Position numbers and translations under genes: made by a program
In this document: positions 9,488 through 19,261 of the stretch, in pieces
Layout of the letters: each line of letters starts with the position of its first letter
How positions within the stretch are numbered: the first letter of the stretch is position 1
Notes under the pieces: generated by a model
Database searches by the model: none
Seen by the model: only the letters and a program-made list of their open reading frames with translations
Told to the model about the DNA's origin: nothing
NCBI GenBank assembly: GCA_907163375.1
Contig: CAJQUW010006864.1
Span: 558,001 to 622,000, forward strand
Reading direction: 5' to 3'
Source of the DNA: Prostheceraeus crozeri
Taxonomy: Eukaryota; Platyhelminthes; Polycladida; Euryleptidae
DNA length: 64,000 nucleotides

Positions 9488-10723
9488 TTAGCCGTCCTTG
9501 GGTAGTTTCGCGGGCTTCCTCACTGAAAATTTATGAAGATGCCCGCGCATACAGAGAGTGGCGTGGAGGCATTTTTTAGTGGGATGGCCATTGTAGCAAA
9601 TAATACTTTCGTCCAGACTTTGGTTGACGAGGACTCGACCGTCCAGATGGGTATCCCGAATAGGGATGTGAAACTCAAACACTCTGTCCTCATTCAAACG
9701 ATTCCATTCATTCCTCATGCGCTACAACTTCGCAAACGACTCTCTCTCATCAGCCTGTTTACTCACACTCCTCTCCAACTCAGAATTCCTCGCTCTCAAT
9801 ACAGTCATCTCCTTCATCAACTCCTCATACTTCGACTCTGCCTCTCCCATTCTCCTCTCTGCAGCACTCGTCCTCTTCTCTCGCTCATCATTCTCGTCTT
9901 CCAACACTTGCACCTTCTCCTTCAACTCTTTCACAATACGCCTCATACGGATATTCTCATCCGCCACCTCCTTACATCGCACCTCCTTCATTTTCAGCTC
10001 ACTCAACTCGTCCAACACTCTCTCATTCACCTTCTTCAAACTTTCATACCGATCAAGCAACAAGGCATGTGCCGCTTGCTGCGACACATGCTTCTTCTCC
10101 ATATCCTCATCCCACCGCGCCGACTGCTTCCGTAACCCACCACCCTTCACTATTGGGGAAGATGAGCTCTGCGGGGGGTCGGTAATAACAATATTGGATA
10201 CCTCCGAGGAAGAAGAGCTCAACTTCCTCACACGCTTCCTCACTCGCTTCCTCACTCGCTCCCTATCCAAATCCACATCATCCTCATCATCACTCTCAAA
10301 CACTCTCTTCCGCCACTTCTCAGCCTTCAAACCGGCCACAGCATTCTCTACCTCATTTTCCACAGCATTCCCACTAGCATTCTCAACAACATTCCCACTA
10401 GCATTCTCAACAACATTCTCGGCCTCAGGTTTCTTGGCCTCTTTCTCTTTCCTCAACATTCGCTCCTTCTCAGCATTCATCAACTCCACAAATCTCAAAT
10501 CGTTCACCAACCCTCCTGTACACCCACCATGCCTCACATAGAACTCAGCCTCCTGCCCAACAACCAACAACATCCTGCACTTCACACAGGCAACCCTACT
10601 CAGGATAACCATGTGGTCGGTCCCTGCCTTCTTAATGTGGTCCTTGAGTCCGTCTCGGCGGTTGATCCGACCGCACACACACATTTTGATGTGGAATTTT
10701 TTATTTTCGTCATTGCTGACCAT
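9488..10723 (-). CDS. Unrecognised Cys-rich, coiled-coil nuclear-type protein region
   Basis: I do not recognise the family. From the ATG at 10723 the order is: a Cys/His-rich N-terminus ('MCVCGRINRRDGLKDHI', 'VACVKCRMLLVV', 'YVRHGGCTGG'; possible zinc binding) in residues 10-75; a short repeat of 'VVENASGN'; an acidic patch 'ESDDEDDVD'; a basic repeat 'RVRKRVRKRVRK' that looks like a nuclear localisation signal; a Ser run; then a long heptad-rich coiled coil (about residues 215-330). The far C-terminal part has 'CYNGHPTKKCLHATLCMRGH', again Cys/His-rich. Strand-opposite frames in this stretch are artefacts of its codon bias. A TATA box and a spliced leader lie upstream. May be part of a virus-like element; condition not judged further. 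Confidence 0.5.
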
Positions 10724-10742
10724 GGCTGAGATTTCTCGTTAA

Positions 10743-11632
10743 CTGTAAGATAATGAAATTGGTATAAGTTTTGACTCATGTAGTATACAGCCTAAAGCAT
10801 AACACTTAGTGAGGAATGATAGATTTGAGTGTAGTGAGTGGCACTCGATCCCCTCGACAGCCCGAAGGCCTTGTACTGATCACTAGGGAAGTGAGAGATC
10901 TTCCCCGATACCCGCTATTTACAGCTTAAGACATCATTGTCACTGCCGCGAAGTGGTAACAGCAACGCCGAGCCAAAGGTAATGATCAGTAGCTGGGATC
11001 TAACCCCTCAAAGCTGCCTTAGACTTAGTTAAATTTCAAATCTGATAGCAGATTTGAATGTAGTATACGGCCTAAAACATAACACTTAGTGAGGAATGAT
11101 AGATTTGAGTGTAGTGAGTGGCACTCGATCCCGTCGACAGCCCGAAGGCCTTGTACTGATCACTAGGGAAGTGAGAGATCTTCCCCGATACCCGCTATTT
11201 ACAGCTTAAGACATCATTGTCACTGCCGCGAAGTGGTAACAGCAACGCCGAGTCAAAGGTAGTGATCAGTAGCTGGGATCTAACCCCTCAAAGCTGCCTT
11301 AGACTTAGTTAAATTTCAAATCTGATAGCAGATTTGAACTCAGCATACTTGAAAACCTCAGATTGCATGTTAAAACTTTGAAAAACTGAAAATTAAGAAT
11401 TTTTAAAAAATTCCGCATTTTACTACTCATACTACTTTTACAAATTTTTATCAGTAGTAAAGACACTATCAAACTCTATCACGCAAACCTTGAAGTAAGA
11501 AGATAGCTTGCCTACTTCAAAAGATAGAGTCCTTTGAAACACCCGATATCGGGAGCTCAGAGCGACAATACCGTCGCTTACCTCGTCTTTCGATGAAGTG
11601 ATCAGACTTACGTTGCCGGGGGTTTATATATG
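10743..11632 (-). promoter_or_regulatory. Promoter, leader exon and intron of the coiled-coil gene
   Basis: On the - strand a TATATAAACC box lies at 11624-11630. About 20 bases after the expected start of transcription comes a donor CGAG|GTAAGC (exon end 11582). A good acceptor, TTATCTTACAG, lies at 10743, 19 bases before the ATG at 10723. The implied 839-bp intron contains both 280-bp tandem repeats. The splice sites are read from sequence; that they are joined is inferred. Confidence 0.45.
10780..11338. repeat. Two 280-bp tandem repeats
   Basis: Copy 1 is about 10780-11059 and copy 2 about 11060-11338, with only a few differences. Each ends in a perfect 10-bp hairpin, TTCAAATCTG-ATAG-CAGATTTGAA (11035-11058 and 11315-11338). 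The units contain CACTAGGGAAGTGAG and a run like CTGCCGCGAAGTGGTAACAG but no reading frame of note. They lie inside the putative intron of the coiled-coil gene. Confidence 0.93.
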
Positions 11633-11930
11633 CTCAGAAGAAAACTTAAAATAGCTCTATCTCCGAAAGTATTCATTGTAGCGGCATGCGGTTTGTTGCA
11701 AACGATTCGTCTCATCATGCTCTATCATATGTCACCTAAACCATTCTCATGTGACCACGGGAAGTCGGTGGGTCAGCACATGGCCATGTAACATGCCACA
11801 AGTGAAAAAATTCCTAAGTGTGGGAGCTCCAGTGTGGTGAAAATTTTGAAAAATTTTAAACTTCCGAATTTCAATCTGGGACCCTTCCCAAAACTTTTTT
11901 CATCACTTTTCACTGAGCCCCCCGTTCGGA

Positions 11931-12501
11931 GAAATTTGATGAAAAATGTTTTGGTGAAGGTCCCAGGTCGAAATACGACACTTTGGAAAAATTTTCAAAA
12001 TTTTGTCCATACTAAGTGGCTCTGACACTTAGGACTTTTTCGTGAAATCCGAGGTCTGACCTAAAATCTTGTAACAGCTCTAACTTTTGAACGGATGATC
12101 CGATTGACTCGCAACAAAAATGTCATTGGGCAGTTTTTTCTCCTCTTTCAAATGAGTATCTATAACACAAAATCCATCCACTAGAACCAAAATTGGAAGA
12201 TCGCTGCCGAAGGGGGGGGGGTCGGTGAAATTTGATGAAACAAACTTTGGTCAGGGTCCCAGGTCGAAATTCGACACTTTAGAAAATTTTTTTCCCATAC
12301 ATAGTCACTCTGACACTTAGGATTTTTTCAGGTGAGGTCCGACGTGAAATCTTGTAACAGCTCTAACTTTTGAACGGCTGATCCGATTGACTCGCAACAA
12401 AAATGTCATTGGGCAGTTTTTTCTCCTCTTTCAAATGAGTATCTGTAAGACAAAATCCATCCACTAGAACCAACATTGGAAGATCGCTGCCGAGGGGGGG
12501 G
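11931..12501. repeat. Two ~290-bp tandem repeats with G-runs
   Basis: Unit 1 is about 11931-12226 and unit 2 about 12227-12501. Both contain AACAGCTCTAACTTTTGAAC and CAATGACATTTTTGTTGC (complement), and each ends in a run of 7-10 G. A partial third unit may follow. Divergence between units is higher than in the 280-bp pair. No credible gene. Confidence 0.85.
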
Positions 12502-12578
12502 TGAAAAAATTTTGTTAACCCAACTTTTGACGAGAAACACGATGGGAGGGGTCTCGCACCGAAATTCCACCATTCCAA

Positions 12579-12666
12579 CCTGGCCGGCACACCACGCCAA
12601 CGTGGCCGGCACAACACGCCAGCCTAGCCAGCACACCACGACAGCTTGGAGAGCGCACCACGAGCA
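12579..12666. repeat. 22-bp minisatellite, four units
   Basis: Four successive 22-bp units (12579, 12601, 12623, 12645) of the form C-x-TGGCCGGCACACCACGCCA with increasing divergence. GC-rich island in an AT-rich window. Confidence 0.85.
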
Positions 12667-12739
12667 ACCTCTGGCAACTCCGACCTCTGTCGTTTCAGAG
12701 GGGGGGAGTCGGACTCGAAGCAACCAGGTGTCGGACTAG

Positions 12740-13974
12740 GGCCGACGCCCTAGTCTGACAGGAGGGGGAGGTCCACGGCGGCCATCTTGCGCTATCCAGA
12801 GGTGTAGAACTCCTTACTACTCCCTTATATAGACGTTTTTGCAGTCATCACATCAAGTGCATATGTAGAGACACATTTTGAATTTAAATCCTGAGAAATG
12901 TGGTCCTTATTTTTGGGTGGAAGAACAATAAGCAAATTTAGATTGAATCATTTGCATAGTAAAAGACGCCATAGTGGGTCCTAAGGTAAGAACCCATCGA
13001 CATTCCATCGATCTGGTGGCAAGGGAGTTATTGAATGAAGATGCAATATCAAAGCAGGCTAATGACAGTAATTATTTTGAGCAGTTTTTTGCTACTGGTA
13101 AAGCAGTTTTGTCGAATGTTGAAACGATGTAATTAATTGCACGCTACAGTTCTGCAGGGCTAATTTTGCAGGGATACTTATAAATAGGCTTTGAACATAA
13201 AAAATAGGCCTACACTTTATAAAATTTTCATTATTTACATCATTAAATTCATTTATAGACATAACGAGATCAAAACTGTCCTTGCAATTAAATTTCTGCG
13301 GCAAACAAGCTTTCATAATTGTATTTTGAGAGATTACATGCACACGAATTCTCATATTCAATATCGGGCGATATGGTGGTGTCTCCTTGTTCTGATGTAT
13401 CATTGGTGATCCGTACAGACGAGCGGTTGCGAACCTTTGGCTTTAATGATTTTCAAAAAAGGGAGTCGAAAACCAATTTCCTTTTTCTTAAGGTCTGTTA
13501 GATTGCGATTGAACCTATCTTCCTCCACAAAATGAGGATTTTTTGACCGACTGTGAATGGATTGGTATTTTATCACTTTCTTGCATTTTATCGACACAAT
13601 ATAAAAGCGATGTATTTTATCGGAATAAAGTTTCCGCTGACCAAGGAGGCAAGTGCACCTCTGAAACGCGTTCGGACAATCTCGCTTTTGTTTCTGTTGA
13701 AGTATAATGGGATCGCATGTATATGGACAATTCCAAGCGGTCCGACGTTATTTTGAACGCATTTCATCAAAAAGAAATAGAAACTTATTTTTTCATCAGA
13801 AGTAATGCCATTTCTCATTATTTCTGAATGGATTCCAATCAAGCTTACGGTAAAAATGATGAATACATCATCGGAAAAGTACCGGTACAAAGTTAACAAT
13901 CGTATGTGAAAAAACATTTTACGACAAAATTATGACGTTGCGCGAATGCAACATAGGTTTTTGTCATGTTCAAG
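12740..13974. other. No gene seen; one degenerate hammerhead-like motif
   Basis: About 1.2 kb of AT-rich sequence. At 13637-13666 the order CTGACCA - GAGG...CCTC stem - GAAACGCG resembles the hammerhead-ribozyme-like repeat found in Penelope-type and related retroelement ends, but one core base differs (C for G) and the stem is short. No reverse transcriptase or GIY-YIG domain was recognised beside it. Confidence 0.3.
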
Positions 13975-14206
13975 TCCTGGAACCATGACCTGGCAGTTCT
14001 CCATATTTTAACCCCATCGAGAACTGCTGGGTGTGGTGAAGAAGCAAGTTGCTCAACGGAAACCCACTTCACTCAATGATCTCAAGAGGACGGCAACGGA
14101 AGTATGGATCATCGAAATTAGCGAAGAGGATTACAAGAATCTTTTTGAATCCATATTGTGACGCATATAAGCTGTCCTGAAGGCTAGAGGAGGACCAAGC
14201 AAATAC
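13975..14206 (+). pseudogene. C-terminal remnant of a Tc1-like transposase
   Basis: Forward-strand codons give 'SSPYFNPIENCW' and, after a frameshift at the 'CW' end, 'VVKKQVAQRKPTSLNDLKR', 'EVWIIEISEEDYKNLFESI' and, beyond two in-frame stops, 'AVLKARGGPSKY'. This is the standard tail of Tc1/Tc3-type transposases: the S-P-x-x-N-P-I-E-N motif that carries the last catalytic residue (here the E), then the terminal G-G-x-x-K-Y. Nothing of the first catalytic domain or of terminal repeats was found, so the element is an old, heavily truncated fragment. It is a different family from the four Tc1 copies elsewhere in the window, whose corresponding tail reads 'VIDNKGRATKY'. Confidence 0.7.
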
Positions 14207-15122
14207 TGACGTTTAGAGTGCATTGTTGAAGTAATAACCTTAGATTTCGTAATTTTTTATTTAGCGTATAGTTTGTAAAAATCACGCTATTACCCTGGGG
14301 ACATATTTTAGGAGTTGGAATAGATGTCATTGCATTAATATACTATTTTCTAACTGAAATTGAAAATTATGCTAGTCAAAATATTCTAGCCTACTTGCTG
14401 TTGCCATAAGATAAGGAATTATTAGGTAAAGGATTACAGACTTCCACGGTCTTTAGCCGGGATCGTGTTTACGCACAGCGTGAACAGGCAATATTCACGT
14501 GTGTAAAATCCCTCTGATTGCTTTCTGATTATCAAGACATCGCAGAAACTAATGATTTTTAGTCTATGAAAAAATTTTGGTTTATGAATTTTATAGTTGG
14601 CAAAGCAAGTCGTAAATCAATGCACAAGCTTTGGTTTTATGCTTAAGATCTTTTTGATTCTGAATCCGGTACAACCCTGGTTTTGATATTAAACAACATT
14701 GAAAGTTACTTTTCATTTTGCAGTTTTTTATGAATCTAGTCTCGCTCAACCGAGTGTTCACTAGATTCTTACACTCATGGAAGATATCTTATGCGTGGTC
14801 ATCGATAGAGTCCAACTATGGCAGTTTCTTCTCACTTTTTGCTTTCTTTCTATCTCAGGCAAAAAGTAGCAGTCTTGCAGAACAAAAAACGCACGCTGAA
14901 ACCAGGCATCCGAATATTTTCTAGTTGTTCGCTTTATCTTGAATCTAGTTGAATTCTGCAGCTTAAACGCGTGAAATGAGTAATCTGCGCTGAATCAACG
15001 ACAGCGATTAACGTTGCGTTAACGTCAATAGCGCGTCAGCGGCCAGCTTCAACGATTTTTAATGTGAACCAGCTTTTAAAGTTGGAAAGCAATTTTAATC
15101 CGATACCGTGTTTTATGAATTA
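14207..15122. other. No gene seen
   Basis: About 900 bases between the Tc1 remnant and the Harbinger element. Short chance frames only. Confidence 0.5.
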
Positions 15123-15270
15123 AGGTGGGTTTATACTCCACTCTGCAGAGTTAACATATATGTAGAGTTCATTCCTCAGACTCTGCAGAGCTATGATTAA
15201 CATACCTCTGCAGAGGTCTGCAGATGTCTAGACATGATGATTGATTGACCTCTGTAGAGCACACCATTTA
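15123..15270 (+). repeat. Left TIR and subterminal CTGCAGAG cluster
   Basis: The inverted repeat begins AGGTGGGTTTATA. Within the next 130 bases the palindromic word CTCTGCAGAG or a close form occurs about five times, probably transposase or partner-protein binding sites. Confidence 0.8.
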
Positions 15271-15306
15271 TACTTCCTTCATTGTACGTAGAAATCAGAA
15301 TTCGCA

Positions 15307-16611
15307 ATGGATAGCTGCAGTGATGATGAACTTGAACTGCTACTGATCCTCAAACTCCGAAAAAGAAGACGCATCCACTCTACCTACGTGAGAGATTTTT
15401 TGCGGCGAAGGCATGATCGTGGACAATATAAACTTCTAATTCCTGATCTTATCAGTGACCATGACATGGTTTTTAATTATTTCCGCATGTCTAAATCTCG
15501 CTTTAGTGACTTGCTTGGCAGGATTCAACCGCTCATTCAACATGAGAGAACGCACATCCAGCCCATTGGTTGCGCCGAAAGACTATGTTTGACTTTGCGT
15601 ATCTTAGGCAGTGGGGATTCTCAAGCAAGCATGGCCATCAATTATCGAATAAGTAAAGCTTCTGTCTCACTTATATTCAAAGAGACATGTGAAGCTTTGT
15701 GGATGGCACTACACGAGGAATTTCTGGTTCCACCGACGGCTGAAAGATTCCAGCAAATCGCCGACGACTTTTGGAAAAAGTGGAATTTTCCAAATTGTGT
15801 GGGGCCATTGACGGTAAACACGTTGCCATCGCTGCTCCCCCTAATTCCGGCTCGCTGTTCTATAATTACAAGAAACATTTTTCCATCATTTTGATGGCCG
15901 CCGTCGATGCAAACTACTTATTTACGCATGTGGATACTGGCGCATACGGGCATTGCTGTGACAGCACGTCTTCTCTGAATCCAACTTCGGCAAATCGATT
16001 TGCGAGGAAACTCTGCCGCTACCAGAGGAAAGTTTCTTACCAGAGACCAGCATGAAATCTCCATATGTATTTATTGGAGATGAAGGATTCCCCTTGAAAA
16101 ACAACATCATGTGACCCTACCCGAATCGACAACTAACCGACAATCCAAACGACATCATAATGATAAAAAGCGAATCTTCAACTATCGTCTTTCTCGCGCA
16201 AGAAGAACAGTTGAAAACGTGTTCGGAATACTCTCAGCAAGATGGAGGATTTTGCGTCGACCGATAGAAGCATACAGTGCTGTTGACAAAATTGTAAAAG
16301 CTACTGTTTGCTTGCACAACTATTTGAAAAGTACGGATTTCAAAGAAGCATGAAATCAACAATACGTGCCTCCAAATTATATTGATAGAAATGGCGACGA
16401 TGGAAGCTTTCTCCCTGGTGATTGGCGTTCGGAAGTTGAAAATGCTGGATTTGGTGCACTCAGTCGCGTACGGTCGCTTCGAACAATCACACACAGTGTG
16501 CATACAACATCAGAGATAATTTCAAAGACTATTTCACTACCAACGCAGGAAAAGTTTCTTGGCAAGATAAAGTCATCCATCGGGGACGATTTTAGTCGTG
16601 ATCTCCTTTGA
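15307..16611 (+). pseudogene. Harbinger (HARBI1-like) DDE transposase, broken
   Basis: The ATG at 15307 opens a readable 196-residue part with 'YFRMSKSRFSDLLGRIQPLI' and a helix-turn-helix ('QASMAINYRISKASVSLIF'). The catalytic DDE_Tnp_4 domain follows in other frames: first D in '[14 protein letters not shown]' (about 15800), second D in '[11 protein letters not shown]' (about 16080) and E in '[16 protein letters not shown]' (about 16205). The tail 'YVPPNYIDRNGDDGSFLPGDWR' continues past an in-frame TGA at 16351. At least three frameshifts and two premature stops are needed to explain the layout, so the gene is dead although every catalytic residue can be found. Known role: cut-and-paste excision at the 3-bp target site. 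Confidence 0.88.
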
Positions 16612-17045
16612 TACGTATAATACGCACGTATCTTTACAGTGTGATATCCCTATACAGGAAGTGCATCTTTGAAGACCCATTGTATTTCTTGCTGAAAGAT
16701 TTTGATTACAGTGATTAGTAATTATATACATGTAACTTGGAAATTTTGTTTTTATGTGCATAGAACATTCGAGATAATGTACGTGAACAATAAGTGGCAG
16801 AGGTTCAATCAGCGTAGCACATTTCGAATCACCTCCGGCATTCTCGAGATCGCAATTCAGAATTTTAATTTTTCTTAAAGTTTAGAAGCTTCACTAACAT
16901 AAAGTATGATTAAAATGTGTAAACGTAAGTCTATATTTTTACTGTACAATAAAAAGAAATATTTCCAGCTCGCATGTGTATGTATATTCGCAAAACATGA
17001 CAATTGAATATTTGCAGCCTTTAATGACACTAAAAAGACGCGTGA

Positions 17046-18907
17046 TTAATCAGAAATATCTTCATTAAGTTTGGCGATATCAAATGCCGATTGCGCTTTG
17101 TCAGTTTCAACATTCACATTTTGTAATTCAGCAAGCGCATGTACCGGTACTGGTTCTTCTGAAGAGGTGATGGGAGAATTCTCGGCCTCAAATAACACCC
17201 GTTGAATCTTGAATTTCACTTTAGCCTTCAACTGAGGATTAAACCGTTTCAATGTAAGTCCAATACTCTTTCCTGAAATAGGAAAGAGATAAAAGTTGTT
17301 TTATTTTTAGACGAACATTGCACACAGTACAGTACATGCATCAACAGAGTAATTATAAAGGATAAGTTTGTAATTTAACCTAAATAAACCTGACGCGACA
17401 TTACTAAGCTTATTTTAAATGCAGTCTGCTCGACACTATCAACATTAACCCTTCTATTGGGCAGCTACATGTATTTTTGTAACGTCAACTGCGCGCCCCC
17501 TGATAAAATGTCAGTATGTCACACATCAGAAAAAATGATTTCTAATATAATCACTTGCATCATTCAACAGTATGGGAAAGAAGCATATAAAATATAAACA
17601 CATAGAGCACATAAAAACGCATTGTAATCTGTTTTTGCAACACTGCATAGAGTCATTCACACACAAGGTTGACAAATAGTTCACGAGAATCCAGAAAGCT
17701 AGTATTCCTGCATATGCATGTACAGATGAATAATATAATTATAAATGGATTAATCAAGCTATCGTAACAATAATACATGTACACCGTACATATACCTATT
17801 TGTCAAAATTCATTCATTAACTCTACGGCACTTTTCGGGTTTCCCCCCCCACCACATTTTTCTTGAATGAAAACAAGTCGGTAATCAAAACAGTTAAGCT
17901 TCTGACAAGATGGGCTTCAGTGCTATTGTGCTGACTCATTCCTGATATCAACCGTGCTATTCCCTATTTGCTGTCGCTTAGTACTATTGTGCTCGCTCAT
18001 TGCCATAATTGCTGACTGTATGCATAGTAACTCGGGTCAGTCGGGATGAATCTCTTCCGCTTAGAGCACGAACTTCACGACAAGCCGTCTGCCCACAGAA
18101 TTAGATTCATCTGCGCGCGCGCTCCGAAGCAGATAAACAAAATATTTAATTCTGTGCGTCTGCCTGTCCAGTAGCCGATCCTGTGATAATGGTCATCCAA
18201 TGGTTTTGAAATTGAGCGACCGAGAAGACAAATGGAGGTGTCTTGGAAAGTCTTATTTTTATTCTACAAGAAAATGTGGGGGGAAACCCAAAAAGTGCCA
18301 ACTCTACTTTATTCATTTACGTAGCATGTATATAAACTTTATCCTAACCATACATGAGATCCTCATTATAGGCGTTTGGTCTGCTGTTCTCACGAGAATG
18401 CAAAAATCGCATTATGGCATCGTCAATTGATGACGCAGACGAGATCTTCCGTCCATTTGTACTTGTAGTTGTGGATGTATTCTCTTGAGATCCTTGAGAA
18501 TCAGAAATATCCAGCAACGTCGAATCCAAGTTACACGTAGAATCATTTTGAGAGTCGTCAGCACTGGGAGGCTCAACAGCCGCCATCACACTAGACGTCG
18601 TCTTCCTCCTATCACCACAATTATCTAAGAAGGACATCAGCTCATAATAGGCCCACTGAGTGGTCCTTGAGGCGCCACTACCCGATGAAGAGTTCTGCTC
18701 ATTCCTTTTTTTTGACGTCTTACGTCTCGTAGGGAATTCCACTTCTTTTTTGTAGTCATCTACACTCAGTCCAACTTTGGTGCTTACAGCATTCCAGGAG
18801 TTCGCCTTTTTAAGCTTGTCCCTATAATCCGCGGAATGCATATTCCACAGGTGCTCATGTTTTTGAACTTCGCTGATCAGTTCTTCGTTGCTCATGTCGT
18901 ATTGCAA
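17046..18907 (-). CDS. Two-exon MADF/BESS protein of the Harbinger element
   Basis: Exon 1 is 18349-18907 and exon 2 is 17046-17272, with donor ATG|GTTAGG and acceptor CTATTTCAG. The join is in frame and gives 261 residues. Residues 6-60 resemble a MADF domain ('LISEVQKHEHLWNMHSADY'), the middle is Ser/Thr-rich, and the junction creates 'YGKSIGLTLKRF', after which 'KVKFKIQRVLFEAE' matches a BESS motif. Known: Harbinger elements encode a Myb/MADF-type protein that carries the transposase to DNA. Odd: between 18714 and 18745 the expected MADF core ('KKKWNSLRDVRRQ') is in another frame; an extra A in the run at 18746-18751 and a missing A in the run at 18706-18713 cancel each other, so the frame stays open. 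Confidence 0.78.
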
Positions 18908-19094
18908 AGTGGGCTACACACACAAGAATATGAATGGAAGGGACTACAGTCTGCAATGTGATGCCTCTCACGCAGGGACAAGTGAAGCGCACAGTGACCA
19001 ATCAGCACGCACTGAGCATCAACGTCATGTGAGCATCAACGCCTACACCTCTGCAGAGCTTCATAGCAAAGTTCAACATTGTTCAACTTCCTAA

Positions 19095-19258
19095 ATATGT
19101 CTGCAGAGGTAACTCTGATAGCTGTATTTTTCATCTGCAGAGTTGTCTGCAGAGCACCTCGGCTATGTTGTAGGTGACCTACTTTTCCACAGAGTTCACC
19201 GAGTTGAATTCTTCGCTCTGCAGACATCTGCAGAGTGGAGTAGGCTATAAACCCACCT
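19095..19258 (-). repeat. Right TIR and subterminal CTGCAGAG cluster
   Basis: Inverted counterpart of the left end, ending AAACCCACCT, again with several TCTGCAGAG words, including TCTGCAGACATCTGCAGAG just inside the terminus. Confidence 0.8.
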
Positions 19259-19261
19259 TCA

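Larger units (their letters stand above)
15123..19258. mobile_element. PIF/Harbinger DNA transposon
   Basis: A 4.1-kb element with inverted ends. The left end reads AGGTGGGTTTATACTCCAC and the right end, inverted, AGGTGGGTTTATAGCCTAC followed by the same TCCACTCTGCAGA, the right copy carrying a few extra bases. Flanking trinucleotides are TTA (15120-15122) and TCA (19259-19261), near the 3-bp target duplication expected for Harbinger. It has the classic two-gene layout: DDE transposase on + and a DNA-binding partner on -, converging on a central spacer with AATAAA signals. Many CTCTGCAGAG palindromes crowd both ends. The transposase is broken, the partner nearly whole. Confidence 0.9.

Noticed and set aside
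9717-10541. 274-codon Ser/Phe-rich open stretch on +
   Set aside because: Complement of the coiled-coil gene; low-complexity composition is expected from the opposite strand of Glu/Lys/Arg codons.
12363-12739. Open stretches on both strands across the G-run repeats and minisatellite
   Set aside because: They follow repeat structure and lie in GC-rich sequence where stops are rare.
12775-12795. GCGGCCATCTTGCG, like a YY1 promoter site
   Set aside because: A single motif with no gene downstream in either direction that I can support.
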